DNA of 14,407 nucleotides from Chromatiaceae bacterium (GTDB lineage Bacteria > Pseudomonadota > Gammaproteobacteria > Chromatiales > Chromatiaceae): positions 1-14,407 of the forward strand of contig JAEHCY010000501.1 in NCBI GenBank assembly GCA_016880695.1, read 5' to 3'. A program made the position numbers and the translations under genes. A model generated the notes under the pieces. That model was given only the letters and a program-made list of their open reading frames with translations, had not been told where the DNA came from and ran no database searches. Shown one piece after another: positions 1 through 7,999 of this stretch; position 1 is the first letter of the stretch; the number at the start of each line of letters is the position of its first letter.

Positions 1-183
1 CTCACTGACCTCCGTGGGCAGGAGCACCAAGAGCGGCATCTCCCGGTAGGCCGAGAGGCCGTCGCATTCATAGGGTCGGAGCGCCTCTTCGCGGTAGAGC
101 ACCGCCTCGGCGGGAAGCAGCTGCGCAAACTCCTGGGCGAGCCGTTCTCGCTGCGAGGCCCGGGAGGGGCTGGGTGGGCTCAT
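1..183 (-). CDS. glcD: Glycolate oxidase FAD-linked subunit GlcD, N-terminus (partial)
   Basis: Only the first 61 codons are visible; the gene continues leftward out of the window. The reverse strand from the ATG at 183-181 reads MSPPSPSRASQRERLAQ..., followed by a segment with RPYECDGLSAYREMPLLVLL. That segment is the characteristic N-terminal stretch of GlcD, the FAD-binding subunit of glycolate oxidase, which oxidises glycolate to glyoxylate together with GlcE and GlcF. The FAD-binding domain itself lies beyond the edge. An AGGA eight bases upstream of ATG 183 favours this start; an in-frame ATG at 192 (three codons earlier) has its AGG too close. It is divergent from aroA, so glcE and glcF would be expected further left. 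Recognition rests on the short motif from memory, but that motif is very distinctive. D-lactate dehydrogenase relatives are the main alternative. Confidence 0.82.
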   Translation of the reverse strand, partial: MSPPSPSRASQRERLAQEFAQLLPAEAVLYREEALRPYECDGLSAYREMPLLVLLPTEVSE

Positions 184-310
184 TGCGGGCATCCTAAGGT
201 TGTGGGAGGTGCGTCCATCGGTGCCTTAGCCTACCCAAAGCCGCAGGAAAATTCAGCCACGTTAACCCTCTGCCACCCTCGATCAGAAAAATGTGTCGAT
301 TAATCCGCTA

Positions 311-339
311 TTTACAGCGTTGTTCCGGGTCGGTACACT
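311..339 (+). promoter_or_regulatory. Probable sigma70-type promoter for aroA-cmk
   Basis: TTTACA at 311-316 (5 of 6 matches to the -35 consensus) is followed after exactly 17 bases by TACACT at 334-339 (4 of 6 matches to the -10 consensus). Transcription would start near 346. It sits in the intergenic space between divergent glcD and aroA, where a promoter is required. It would place any aroA start codon upstream of about 346 outside the message. Predicted from sequence only. Confidence 0.5.
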
Positions 340-367
340 GCGCCGCTTGATTCTGTCCAAGGCTGAG

Positions 368-1732
368 ATGCTTTTGGCTCGCCGCTTACGAGTCTTCGGG
401 GTGCCCTTGTTGAGCGTAGAGAAGCAGCTTTTCTATCGGGTGCGGCCGGCGGGTCGCCTGACCGGGCGCTGGCGTGTGCCGGGCGACAAGTCCATCTCCC
501 ACCGCTCCATCATGCTCGGGGCCATCGCCGAGGGGATCACCGAGGTGTCGGGTTTCCTCGAGGGGGAGGACAGCCTGGCCACCCTGCGCGCCTTCCGTGA
601 CCTGGGTGTGGCTATCGAGGGGCCGCAGGCGGGCGAGGTGCGTATCCAGGGGGTAGGCCTGCGGGGACTCAGGGCGGCCAAAGCGGCACTGGATCTCGGC
701 AATTCCGGCACCTCCATGCGCCTGCTTACCGGCCTTCTCGCCGGACAGGGCTTTGCCAGCACCCTGATCGGGGATGCCTCGCTCTCACGGCGGCCCATGC
801 GCCGGGTCACCGAACCGCTGGCGCGCATGGGTGCGCGCATCGGTACCAGCGAGCAGGGTACCGCGCCCCTGTGTTTGGCGCCGGCGGAGCGCTTGGAGGG
901 GATCGACTACGCGATGCCCGTGCCCAGCGCCCAGGTCAAGTCCTGTCTGCTGTTGGCCGGCCTTTATGCGGAAGGTCGAACCTGCGTGGAGGAACCGGCG
1001 CCCACCCGTGACCACACCGAGCGCATGCTCGAGGCCTTTGGCAAGACGGTGGAAAGAAGGGGCAACCGCGTCTGCGTGCGCGGCGGCGGTGGGCTGCGGG
1101 CCTGCCGCATCGAGATTCCGGCGGATATCTCCTCGGCGGCCTTCTTTCTGGTGGGCGCGAGCATTGCGGAGGGATCAGACCTCACCCTTGAGCACGTCGG
1201 CATCAATCCCACTCGCATCGGGGTGATCAACATCCTGCGCGCCATGGGCGCCGACATCGAGGTGCTCAATTCGCGTCAGGCCGGCGGTGAACCGGTTGGG
1301 GATCTCCGGGTGCGCTCGGCGCCGCTCCGTGGCATCCCGATCCCCGCCGATCAGGTCCCGCTGGCCATCGACGAGTTTCCCGCCCTGTTCATTGCCGCCG
1401 CCTGCGCCGAGGGCGAGACGCTGCTGCGAGGCGCAGAAGAACTGAGGGTGAAGGAAAGCGACCGCATCCAGGTCATGGCGGAGGGGCTGCAGCGACTGGG
1501 GATCGAGGCCGAGCCCCTGCCCGATGGCATCCGCATCCGCGGCGGATCGCTCGGCGCGGGCGCGGTGCAGAGTCACGGCGACCATCGCATCGCCATGGCC
1601 TTCGCCATGGGGGCCCTCGGGGCTGGGGGGGCGGTCGAGATCGCCGATTGTGCTAACGTCAATACCTCATTTCCCGGATTCGTGGGATTGGCCCGGGGGG
1701 CGGGGCTCAATATCGAGGAGCAGTGGGCGTGA
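368..1732 (+). CDS. aroA: 3-phosphoshikimate 1-carboxyvinyltransferase (EPSP synthase)
   Basis: Catalyses shikimate-3-phosphate + PEP to EPSP, the sixth step of the shikimate pathway in the cytoplasm. Numbering from ATG 368 (454 aa), key sites are GDKSISHR (39-46), GNSGT (111-115), RRPMRR (131-136), SAQVK (177-181), RDHTE (204-208), NPTR (270-273), the IDEFP aspartate D325, the KESDR lysine K352, and HGDHRIAM (393-400). These cover the substrate loops of both EPSPS domains, and the set GDKS/SAQxK/RxHxE/NxTR is the one used to define class II enzymes. The frame is open back to GTG 293, but homology begins only near YRVRP (residue 23). ATG 368 has AAGG at 359-362 and lies just after the predicted promoter; TTG 407 or 410 would give a more typical length of about 440 residues. 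The stop overlaps the cmk start by 4 bp, implying coupling. Function is certain, the start less so. Confidence 0.95.
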   Translation: MLLARRLRVFGVPLLSVEKQLFYRVRPAGRLTGRWRVPGDKSISHRSIMLGAIAEGITEVSGFLEGEDSLATLRAFRDLGVAIEGPQAGEVRIQGVGLRGLRAAKAALDLGNSGTSMRLLTGLLAGQGFASTLIGDASLSRRPMRRVTEPLARMGARIGTSEQGTAPLCLAPAERLEGIDYAMPVPSAQVKSCLLLAGLYAEGRTCVEEPAPTRDHTERMLEAFGKTVERRGNRVCVRGGGGLRACRIEIPADISSAAFFLVGASIAEGSDLTLEHVGINPTRIGVINILRAMGADIEVLNSRQAGGEPVGDLRVRSAPLRGIPIPADQVPLAIDEFPALFIAAACAEGETLLRGAEELRVKESDRIQVMAEGLQRLGIEAEPLPDGIRIRGGSLGAGAVQSHGDHRIAMAFAMGALGAGGAVEIADCANVNTSFPGFVGLARGAGLNIEEQWA

Positions 1733-2397
1733 TCCCGGTCATCACCATCGACGGCCCTTCGGGGTCTGGCAAGGGCACCATCGCCAGCCTGCTGGCCGAG
1801 CGTCTCGGTTGGCACTTTCTCGATAGCGGTGCCCTCTATCGTGTCCTTGGGCTCGCGGCCGTGCGCCAGGGCGTGGGGCTCGATCGGGCGGCGTCGCTCG
1901 CGGAGCTGGCTCGTGCCCTGGCGGTGGAGTTTGTGGACGATCGGGTGCTGCTCGCGGGGGAAGACGTCTCCTTGGTCATCCGCAGCGAGCAGGCGGCTGC
2001 GGCGGCCTCGCAGGTGGCCGCTCTCCCGACGGTGCGGGAGGCCCTGCTCGGGTGGCAGCGCCGCTTTTCCCGTCCGCCGGGCCTGGTGGCCGATGGCCGA
2101 GACATGGGAACGGTAGTGTTTCCCGACGCCGCCCTCAAGGTGTTTCTCACCGCAAGTGCCGAGGAGCGTGCGCGCAGACGCTATAAGCAGTTGAAAGAAA
2201 AGGGCTTGGATGTTAACTTTGATAATCTCCTCGCGGAGATAGAGGAGCGCGACGAGCGCGACCGCTCCCGTGCCGTGGCCCCGCTTCGGGCGGCGGACGG
2301 TGCCCTTGAGATGGACACCACAACCCTGTCCATTGCGGAGGTGCTGGGCCGCGTCGAGGCCGCCGTCTGTAAGGCGCTTGCGCGAGCGGTCGTTTGA
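1729..2397 (+). CDS. cmk: Cytidylate kinase
   Basis: Phosphorylates CMP and dCMP with ATP, feeding pyrimidine nucleotide pools. The 222-residue product starts [17 protein letters not shown], a P-loop with K15. Next comes the DSGALYR substrate-binding segment. The NMP-kinase core [14 protein letters not shown] is followed by an arginine-rich lid region ([10 protein letters not shown]) and by [13 protein letters not shown], which matches the Cmk family closely. Length is typical (about 225). I chose GTG 1729 because GAGGAG at 1715-1720 is 8 bases upstream and the GTGA overlaps the aroA stop. GTG 1723 is in frame, but the same Shine-Dalgarno would be only 2 bases away. Cmk between aroA and rpsA is a conserved proteobacterial arrangement. 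Confidence 0.96.
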   Translation: MIPVITIDGPSGSGKGTIASLLAERLGWHFLDSGALYRVLGLAAVRQGVGLDRAASLAELARALAVEFVDDRVLLAGEDVSLVIRSEQAAAAASQVAALPTVREALLGWQRRFSRPPGLVADGRDMGTVVFPDAALKVFLTASAEERARRRYKQLKEKGLDVNFDNLLAEIEERDERDRSRAVAPLRAADGALEMDTTTLSIAEVLGRVEAAVCKALARAVV

Positions 2398-2413
2398 GAT
2401 TCGGTGTCAGCCA

Positions 2414-2547
2414 AGGCGTTACCGCGGCTCTTGCCGTTGGACGCCTGGCCAAACCGAGAACCGGGTGGCCCGTTGCTGAGCATCGGGTCGATATTGATGT
2501 GACACTCAACCAAGACGGTACCAAGCGCTGTTTGCCGGCGCGGTGCC
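2414..2547 (+). promoter_or_regulatory. Structured rpsA leader with stacked hairpins
   Basis: The 166-base cmk-rpsA gap carries potential RNA hairpins. The first spans 2414-2446: AGGCGT (2414-2419) pairs with ACGCCT (2441-2446), continuing inward through CC/GG to a CGGC-TCTT-GCCG tetraloop hairpin (2425-2436). A short one has CGGG (2462-2465) pairing with CCCG (2469-2472). The third is 2517-2547: GGTACC pairs with GGTGCC (one G-U pair), then GCGC (2525-2528) with GCGC (2538-2541) around a 9-base loop. It ends exactly at the AGGA (2548-2551). None is followed by a T-run, so these do not look like terminators. S1 represses its own translation through a folded leader in E. coli; an equivalent role here is inference. 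Confidence 0.45.
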
Positions 2548-2563
2548 AGGAATCCTACAACCC

Positions 2564-4240
2564 ATGACCGAAAGTTTCGCTGAGCTCTTCGAGGAGAGCG
2601 TCTCCAAGACCCGACTCCAGCCGGGAAGTATCGTCAGAGGCACGGTGATCGGCATCACCGCCGACGTGGTGATTGTGAACGCGGGCCTCAAGTCCGAAGG
2701 TGTCATCCCACGCAGCCAGTTCCTCAGCATCAGCGGCGTGCTCGAAGTCGCAGTCGGTGATGAGATCGAGGTGGCCCTGGACGCCGTCGAGGATGGCTTC
2801 GGGGCTACCCGTCTGTCCCGTGAGAAGGCCAAGCGTCACCAGGCATGGGGGAAGCTCGAAAAGGCCTTCGAGGCCGGCGAGACCGTCACCGGGCTGATCA
2901 GCGGCAAGGTCAAGGGCGGTTTCACGGTGGATCTCGACACCATTCGAGCCTTCCTGCCCGGCTCCCTGGTGGATGTGCGCCCCGTGCGCGACACCGCCTA
3001 TCTGGAAGGCAAGGAGCAGGAGTTTAAGGTCATCAAGCTCGATCAGCGGCGCAACAACGTGGTTGTTTCTCGCCGTGCCGTGGTGGAGCAGGAGTACAGC
3101 GCCGAGCGCGATGCACTGCTCGGGAACCTCGAAGAGGGCATGGAGATCAAGGGTGCGGTGAAGAATCTCACCGACTACGGTGCCTTCGTCGATCTCGGTG
3201 GGATCGATGGGTTGCTGCACATCACCGATATGGCCTGGCGGCGGGTCAAGCACCCCTCGGAGGTGGTCAATATCGGGGACGAGATCATGGTCAAGGTGCT
3301 CAAGTTTGATCGCGAGCGCCAGCGCGTTTCCCTCGGACTCAAGCAGATGGGGGAGGACCCCTGGGTCAACATCGCTCGCCGTTATCCCGAGAACACCCGG
3401 GTGTTCGGCAAGGTCACCAACATCGCCGACTACGGCTGCTTCGTGGAGATCGAAGAAGGGGTGGAGGGTCTGGTGCACGTCTCGGAAATGGACTGGACCA
3501 ACAAGAACATCCACCCGAGCAAGGTGGTCGAGGTGGGCCAAGAGGTGGAGGTCATGGTCCTTGACATCGACGAGGAACGGCGCCGCATCTCCCTCGGTAT
3601 CAAGCAGTGCCAGGCCAACCCCTGGGAGGACTTCGGGGTCATCCACAAAAAGGGGGACCATGTCTCCGGCAAGATCAAGTCCATCACCGATTTCGGTATC
3701 TTCATCGGCCTCGATGGGGGCATCGACGGGCTGGTGCACCTCTCCGACATCACCTGGGATGAGTCGGGCGAGCAGTCCCTGCGCCGTTACAAGAAGGGTG
3801 ACGAGGTGGAGACCGTGGTGCTCTCGGTGGACCCGGAGCGCGAGCGCATCTCCCTGGGAATTAAGCAGCTCGACAAGGACCCCTTCTCCAACTTCCTCGC
3901 TACCCATGAGAAGGGCAGCGTCGTGGCCGGCACGGTGACCGCCGTGGATGCCAAGGGGGCCAACGTGATGCTGCCCGATGGTGTGGAGGGTTACATTCGG
4001 GCCTCGGAGATCTCACGCGACCGGATCGAGGATGCCCGTACCCTGCTGCGGGAAGGGGACGCGATCGACGCCAAGTTCGTGGGCGTGGACCGCAAGAACC
4101 GCACCATCTCCCTTTCCGTCAAGGCCAAGGACGTGGAGGAAGAGGCGGCCACCATTCGCGGTTACACCCGCGATGCCCAGGCCGGGACCACCACGCTGGG
4201 CGAGCTTCTCAGGGAGCAGATGGGCGAAACCGACAACTAG
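2564..4240 (+). CDS. rpsA: 30S ribosomal protein S1
   Basis: S1 binds mRNA on the 30S subunit and unwinds structured leaders during initiation. The 558-residue protein is nearly the length of the E. coli one (557) and shows six S1/OB-fold repeats at roughly 21-88, 106-172, 192-260, 277-347, 364-434 and 451-520. Repeated cores include [26 protein letters not shown] and [15 protein letters not shown], each followed by an RISLG-type strand. The N-terminus [12 protein letters not shown] is the ribosome-docking segment. ATG 2564 is chosen by that homology although the frame opens earlier; the nearest Shine-Dalgarno-like AGGA (2548-2551) is 12 bases away, a weak arrangement consistent with the poor SD known for rpsA. 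It follows cmk and is followed by ihfB. Confidence 0.98.
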   Translation: MTESFAELFEESVSKTRLQPGSIVRGTVIGITADVVIVNAGLKSEGVIPRSQFLSISGVLEVAVGDEIEVALDAVEDGFGATRLSREKAKRHQAWGKLEKAFEAGETVTGLISGKVKGGFTVDLDTIRAFLPGSLVDVRPVRDTAYLEGKEQEFKVIKLDQRRNNVVVSRRAVVEQEYSAERDALLGNLEEGMEIKGAVKNLTDYGAFVDLGGIDGLLHITDMAWRRVKHPSEVVNIGDEIMVKVLKFDRERQRVSLGLKQMGEDPWVNIARRYPENTRVFGKVTNIADYGCFVEIEEGVEGLVHVSEMDWTNKNIHPSKVVEVGQEVEVMVLDIDEERRRISLGIKQCQANPWEDFGVIHKKGDHVSGKIKSITDFGIFIGLDGGIDGLVHLSDITWDESGEQSLRRYKKGDEVETVVLSVDPERERISLGIKQLDKDPFSNFLATHEKGSVVAGTVTAVDAKGANVMLPDGVEGYIRASEISRDRIEDARTLLREGDAIDAKFVGVDRKNRTISLSVKAKDVEEEAATIRGYTRDAQAGTTTLGELLREQMGETDN

Positions 4241-4260
4241 TTGCGACCTTGGCTATTCGG

Positions 4261-4288
4261 TGCGGGGTCCCTCGATGCGGACCCCGCA
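4261..4288 (+). other. Perfect hairpin between rpsA and ihfB
   Basis: TGCGGGGTCC (4261-4270) and GGACCCCGCA (4279-4288) are exact reverse complements around the 8-base loop CTCGATGC. A G-U pair could extend the stem by one. It begins 20 bases after the rpsA stop and ends 21 bases before the ihfB ATG. No T-tract follows, so a simple intrinsic terminator is unlikely. An RNA-processing or 3'-end stabilising structure, or a partial attenuator separating rpsA from ihfB expression, is more plausible. Confidence 0.6.
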
Positions 4289-4309
4289 TGCGGAAGGAAA
4301 CCAACAACA

Positions 4310-4615
4310 ATGACAAAATCGGAGCTCATTGAGGCCCTTGCCGCCCAGCAGAGCCATCTGGTCTACAAAGATGTGGAGCTGGCGGTGAAGGAGATCCTGG
4401 AACAGATGAGTCAGGCGCTGGCCTCCGGGGAGCGCATCGAGATCCGCGGTTTCGGTAGCTTCTCGCTGCACTACCGGCCACCGCGCATCGGTCGCAATCC
4501 CAAGACCGGCGAGGCCGTGGCCCTCTCGGGCAAGCATGTGCCGCACTTCAAGCCCGGCAAGGAACTGCGCGATCGGGTCAATAGCGCCTACCAGGATACC
4601 CCCGAAGAAGCCTGA
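4310..4615 (+). CDS. ihfB: Integration host factor subunit beta
   Basis: Partner of IHF-alpha; the heterodimer binds specific sites in the minor groove and bends DNA sharply, acting in nucleoid structure, recombination and sigma54 transcription. The 101-residue product begins [17 protein letters not shown] and carries the DNA-binding-arm signature [19 protein letters not shown] followed by GRNPKTGE (the intercalating proline is P64) and [12 protein letters not shown]. This matches E. coli HimD/IhfB closely rather than HU or IHF-alpha. It is about 7 residues longer than E. coli, with an acidic DTPEEA tail. ATG 4310 is preceded by GGAAGGA at 4292-4298, 11 bases away. It is the last gene of the aroA-cmk-rpsA block here, and the next gene (phoR) converges on it; lapA/lapB, often next in relatives, are absent. 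Confidence 0.97.
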   Translation: MTKSELIEALAAQQSHLVYKDVELAVKEILEQMSQALASGERIEIRGFGSFSLHYRPPRIGRNPKTGEAVALSGKHVPHFKPGKELRDRVNSAYQDTPEEA

Positions 4616-4666
4616 GCGGCTGCCAAGAAATCGTCGTGGGCGGTCCGGGCACGCGGTGCCTCGCAG

Positions 4667-6178
4667 TCAGTCCCCCATGCCCATCTGATCGATAGGCGAA
4701 GCGGCGAGCGAGGATGCAGCCAGGTGATTAGGTCGCGCGGTAGGTGCGTTCCCCGCCTCATGAGGGATTGCCGTGGCGGGCGCAGCGGTCTGCGCCGCCG
4801 GGACCGAGCCGTTGCTGCGCTCGGCACCCCGGCGCACCGCCACTGCGGTTGCGAAACGACAGGTAAACTCGCTCCCACCACCGACTTCGCTGGCGATCAG
4901 GAGCTGTCCCTGGTGCCGGGACAGCACGTGATTGACGATAGAGAGCCCCACGCCAGTTCCTCCCGACTCCCGCGAGCGGGCCGGGTCGACGCGGTAGAAG
5001 CGCTCGGTGAGCCGCGGGATGTGCTCGGGCTCGATACCGAGACCGGCGTCGCGCACGGATAAGACGGGTCCCTGGGGGCCGTTGCGCCAGATTACTTGAA
5101 TCCGGGCGTCTGCCGGTGTGTGCTGGATCGCGTTACGGATGAGGTTGGCGAAGGCGCTCCTGAGCTCAGTGGCATCGCCCATCAGAAAGAGGTCTGGGTC
5201 GATATCCTGGTCGATCGGTCCTTGCCCCCCGTCCTCCGCGGTCACTTCGCTGACCACCTGAGCGAGGAGGCCGGGGACATCGACCGGCTGTACCTGCTCG
5301 GGATGCTCGCCCATCTCAAGGCGGGAGAGGGCAAGGAGGTCTTCAATAATGTCCTGCATCCGCGAAGCGTGATGGCGCATCAGGTCCACGGGCCGGCGCA
5401 TGCCGGGAGGTGTCTCGCGGGAGTCGGCCAGCGTCTCGAGGAAGCCCGAGATCACCGTGAGCGGGGTGCGCAGCTCATGCGAGGCATTAGCGACGAAGTC
5501 CCGTCGGATCTGGTCAAGATGATGGATCTTGGTGACGTCCCTGGCCACCACCAGCCATTGGCGTTTCTCGCCGCCGAACGGCGTGATCCGCAGGCTGAGT
5601 CTCACCGCGCGGTTGTGCTCGGGAACCAGGTCGAAGGGCTGGGCGAAGTCTCCGCCTGCGAGATAGGCCTTAAGCAGAGGGTTGGGCAGCGCGGAGCCGA
5701 ACGGCCGCGCGCGTACAACGGGCCAATGCAGACCCAGTATTCGCTCCGCTGCCGGGTTGGACCATTCCACGCAGAAGTTCTTGTCCAGGATGACCAGGCC
5801 CTCGGGAACCGAGACGGCAGCCTCGCGAAACCGCTGGGCAAACCGGAGCTGGCGCTTGCGGTGCCGCCGCGAGCGCTGTTGCTGCTCGGCGATGGCGGTC
5901 TCGATGATGCCCCAGGCGCCCCCTGGGAAAGGGGCGAGGAAGCGGGCGCGTCGGTCGATGCGCCGCGCGACCCCAACCAGATGGTAGAGGTGCCGGCCGA
6001 GGATGGCGATGAGCCCCACCGCCAGCCCCTCCGCGTAATGGCCCGAGAGCCCTCCCAGCAACCCTCCGCCGCCGAGCCCAAGCAGCAACCACAGGCCTTC
6101 GAAATAAAAGGCATCCCGCATGCCCGGCCTCGCCCCGAGGGGCCTGATCTCCGGTGGTGCGACCGCTGGCGCGTTCAC
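4667..6178 (-). CDS. phoR: Phosphate regulon sensor histidine kinase PhoR
   Basis: Membrane sensor kinase that phosphorylates PhoB when phosphate is scarce. From GTG 6178 (503 aa): two hydrophobic segments at about 28-46 and 49-68, a basic linker, and a PAS domain at about 112-215 (VPEGLVILDKNF, SNPAAERILGL). The HisKA H-box ASHELRTPL has phospho-acceptor H234. The HATPase domain shows an N-box (NLIRNAIQH), G1 (DAGLGI), F-box (ERFYRVD) and G2 (GGTGVGLSI). GTG 6178 overlaps the phoB stop as GTGA; ATG 6121, preceded by GAGG, would drop 19 residues and keep all domains. About 59 C-terminal residues (445-503), rich in Ala, Pro and Ser, extend beyond the usual kinase end. Assignment to PhoR rather than another kinase rests on the PAS layout and the adjacent phoB. 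Confidence 0.93.
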   Translation of the reverse strand: MNAPAVAPPEIRPLGARPGMRDAFYFEGLWLLLGLGGGGLLGGLSGHYAEGLAVGLIAILGRHLYHLVGVARRIDRRARFLAPFPGGAWGIIETAIAEQQQRSRRHRKRQLRFAQRFREAAVSVPEGLVILDKNFCVEWSNPAAERILGLHWPVVRARPFGSALPNPLLKAYLAGGDFAQPFDLVPEHNRAVRLSLRITPFGGEKRQWLVVARDVTKIHHLDQIRRDFVANASHELRTPLTVISGFLETLADSRETPPGMRRPVDLMRHHASRMQDIIEDLLALSRLEMGEHPEQVQPVDVPGLLAQVVSEVTAEDGGQGPIDQDIDPDLFLMGDATELRSAFANLIRNAIQHTPADARIQVIWRNGPQGPVLSVRDAGLGIEPEHIPRLTERFYRVDPARSRESGGTGVGLSIVNHVLSRHQGQLLIASEVGGGSEFTCRFATAVAVRRGAERSNGSVPAAQTAAPATAIPHEAGNAPTARPNHLAASSLAASPIDQMGMGD

Positions 6179-6861
6179 TCCTCGTCCGATAGGCGATAAC
6201 CCACGCCCCTGACGGTCTGCAGCAGGCGGTCGTGTCCCCCGGGCTCGAGCGCCTTGCGCAGGCGGCGGATGTGCACATCCACGGTCCGCTCCTCTACATA
6301 AACCTGGTCGCCCCATACCTGATCGAGCAACTGGGTCCGGCTGAAGGCGCGATCGGGGTGGGTTATGAGAAAGTGCAGCAGACGGTACTCGGTCGGGGCG
6401 ACCTCCACCTTGGCGCCGTTGGCGGTGATGCGACGACTGGCATGGTCGATCTTCAGCCCGCCTATCTCGGCAACCGTCTCGCCGTCCTGGGGCCGGGTGC
6501 GTCGCAGTACGGCGCGAATCCGTGCCACCAGCTCGCGCGGGGAGAAGGGTTTGCTGACATAGTCGTCCGCGCCACGCTCCAGACCCTGGACCCGGTCCTG
6601 CTCCTCGCCCTTCGCGCTGAGCATGATGATTGGGAGATTGCGGGTCTTGGGGTGTTGCTTGAGCTGGTGGGCCAGCTCGAGCCCGGAACGTCCCGGTAGC
6701 ATCCAGTCGAGGAGAACCAGGGCGACGTCCTCGCGGGCCAGCACCCCCCGCGCCTCTTCAGCGTGCGCGGCCTGCAGCGTGCGGAATCCGGCCCCCTCGA
6801 GGGCGAACCGAATCATCTCGCGGATATCGCCTTCGTCGTCGACAATAAGGATCGTAGTCAT
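6175..6861 (-). CDS. phoB: Phosphate regulon response regulator PhoB
   Basis: OmpR/PhoB-family transcription activator of phosphate-starvation genes. The 228-residue protein has a receiver domain with acidic pair D9/D10, phospho-acceptor D52 in LLDWMLPG, S82 and K104 in SKPFSPRELVAR. A winged-helix output domain follows, with APTEYRLLHFLITHP, a DQVWG turn and RTVDVHIRRLRKALEPGGHD, which is nearly the PhoB recognition-helix sequence. Length equals E. coli PhoB (229). ATG 6861 gives the standard MTTILIVDDE start; GTG 6870, three codons earlier and in frame, has its AAGG only 2 bases away. The TGA stop overlaps phoR, so the two are one operon. No convincing Pho box was found in the 192 bases upstream. 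The gene is divergent from the Nudix gene. Confidence 0.95.
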   Translation of the reverse strand: MTTILIVDDEGDIREMIRFALEGAGFRTLQAAHAEEARGVLAREDVALVLLDWMLPGRSGLELAHQLKQHPKTRNLPIIMLSAKGEEQDRVQGLERGADDYVSKPFSPRELVARIRAVLRRTRPQDGETVAEIGGLKIDHASRRITANGAKVEVAPTEYRLLHFLITHPDRAFSRTQLLDQVWGDQVYVEERTVDVHIRRLRKALEPGGHDRLLQTVRGVGYRLSDEE

Positions 6862-6878
6862 CGAGCACACAGCCTTTT

Positions 6879-6906
6879 TTGATATCAGAGCAACAGTGGA
6901 TATTCT
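6879..6906 (+). promoter_or_regulatory. Possible sigma70-type promoter for the Nudix-ybjQ pair
   Basis: TTGATA at 6879-6884 (5 of 6 consensus matches) is spaced 16 bases from TATTCT at 6901-6906 (4 of 6). It lies in the visibly AT-rich part (6871-6930) of the phoB-Nudix divergent gap and would leave a leader of about 140 bases before GTG 7054. An equally good leftward promoter for phoB was not found by eye. Confidence 0.35.
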
Positions 6907-7053
6907 ATTGAGAGCATATTACCGAAGGATTTCAGTCGGGGAGACGGGGGCCACCACACCGGGTCCTCGGCGGGCGCAATACCGTTTCTGAGCACGGCTC
7001 CATCGGCCGGCTGGCTCGCCCAACCTTGAACCCCTTGGCGGGAAGGAAAACGC

Positions 7054-7623
7054 GTGGATTCGATCCTGGACAGTACCCCCGAGAGCAGTGCCGAGGTCAT
7101 CTACCGGGGTCGCATCGTGGACCTCTGTCGCGAGCGGGTCCGCCTTCCTAACGGCGAAGCCATGGAGCTTGAGATCGTGCGTCACCCAGGGGGCGCAGCG
7201 GTGGTCGCCATCGATGATCGCGACCGGGTGTGTCTGCTCCGGCAGTATCGCCATGTGGTCGGCGGTTGGGTGTGGGAGCTGCCGGCGGGAAAGCTCGATC
7301 CGGGGGAGGGCCCCGCGACCACGGCGGAGCGGGAACTCGAGGAGGAGGCTGGGATCGCCGCCGCGGACTGGCAATCCCTTGGGCGCCTGATCAGCTCCCC
7401 CGGCATCTTCACCGAGGTGATCCACCTGTACCTGGCGCGCGATCTGCGCGCCCTGCCACATCGCCACGAGGCCCACGAGGTCATTGCGATCCATTGGTTT
7501 CCCTGGGGCGAGGCGCTGGACATGGCATTGAGGGGCGAGATTGTGGACGGCAAGACGCTGGTGGGGCTGTTTCGCGCCGATGCGCGCCTGCGCCGCCCGC
7601 TGCCTGGGCCGCTGGCCGGGTAG
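7054..7623 (+). CDS. Nudix hydrolase, ADP-ribose pyrophosphatase type
   Basis: Probably hydrolyses ADP-ribose or a related nucleoside diphosphate-X to AMP plus a phosphorylated moiety. The complete Nudix signature GX5EX7REUXEEXGU runs from G79 to I101, with E85, R93, E94, E97 and E98 as the metal-binding and catalytic positions. The flanking sequence [22 protein letters not shown] before the box, and [14 protein letters not shown] after it, is typical of the NudF/ADP-ribose pyrophosphatase branch; in that branch a proline about 15 residues past the box marks ADP-ribose specificity, and SSPG fits. Length 189 is slightly short of E. coli NudF (209). GTG 7054 is supported by AGGA at 7044-7047, 6 bases upstream. 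It is probably cotranscribed with the next gene, 40 bases on. The exact substrate cannot be told from sequence. Confidence 0.87.
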   Translation: MDSILDSTPESSAEVIYRGRIVDLCRERVRLPNGEAMELEIVRHPGGAAVVAIDDRDRVCLLRQYRHVVGGWVWELPAGKLDPGEGPATTAERELEEEAGIAAADWQSLGRLISSPGIFTEVIHLYLARDLRALPHRHEAHEVIAIHWFPWGEALDMALRGEIVDGKTLVGLFRADARLRRPLPGPLAG

Positions 7624-7663
7624 AGGGTGGCCAACAGGAGATTCCGTTGAGAAGGGGAGAGCG

Positions 7664-7987
7664 ATGCTGATAACAACCACCGATACCGTCGAAGGGCATT
7701 CCATCACCGCCTATCTCGGGGTGGTGACCGGCGAGGCGGTGATGGGTACGAACTTCATCCGCGACTTCTTCGCCGGGATTCGCGACATCGTTGGCGGGCG
7801 ATCCGCCAGCTACGAAAAAGAGCTGCGCCGCGCCAAGGACATGGCGCTGCAGGCCATGAGCGAGGAGGCGGCGGCGCTGGGTGCCGATGCCGTGGTGGGG
7901 GTGGACCTCGATTACGAGAACATCGGCGGCGGGGAGAAGTCGATGCTCATGGTCAGTGCCAACGGAACGGCGGTGCGGCTGCGCTGA
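7664..7987 (+). CDS. YbjQ/UPF0145 family protein
   Basis: Small cytoplasmic protein of 107 residues, the same length as E. coli YbjQ. Family marks are the opening [11 protein letters not shown], the glycine-rich [29 protein letters not shown] in the middle, and [13 protein letters not shown] towards the end. The family forms a pentameric fold and has been labelled putative heavy-metal-binding, but no biochemical role is established, so no function is assigned. ATG 7664 has AAGGGGA at 7652-7658. A longer open frame exists upstream but overlaps the Nudix gene and lacks homology. It follows the Nudix gene by 40 bases on the same strand. Its stop is 12 bases from the stop of the convergent ATPase operon, leaving no room for separate terminators. 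Confidence 0.9.
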   Translation: MLITTTDTVEGHSITAYLGVVTGEAVMGTNFIRDFFAGIRDIVGGRSASYEKELRRAKDMALQAMSEEAAALGADAVVGVDLDYENIGGGEKSMLMVSANGTAVRLR

Positions 7988-7999
7988 CACCGCGGCGGA

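Noticed and set aside
220..285. Possible sigma54 promoter upstream of glcD (TGGCAGA then TTAA on the reverse strand)
   Set aside because: The required GC of the -12 element is missing and spacing is off, so it does not fit the -24/-12 consensus.
2555..3907. Long open frame of 450 codons on the reverse strand opposite rpsA
   Set aside because: It mirrors the strong codon bias of rpsA and its translation is a low-complexity His/Asp/Leu-rich string with no family resemblance. rpsA on the plus strand is unambiguous.
4648..4660. GGCAC-GCG-GTGCC hairpin between convergent ihfB and phoR as a bidirectional terminator
   Set aside because: Only 5 base pairs with a triloop and no T-tract on either strand; too weak to call.
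5096..6199. Rightward open frame of 367 codons opposite phoR
   Set aside because: The reverse strand encodes PhoR with full HisKA and HATPase motifs; the antisense translation has no recognisable domain.
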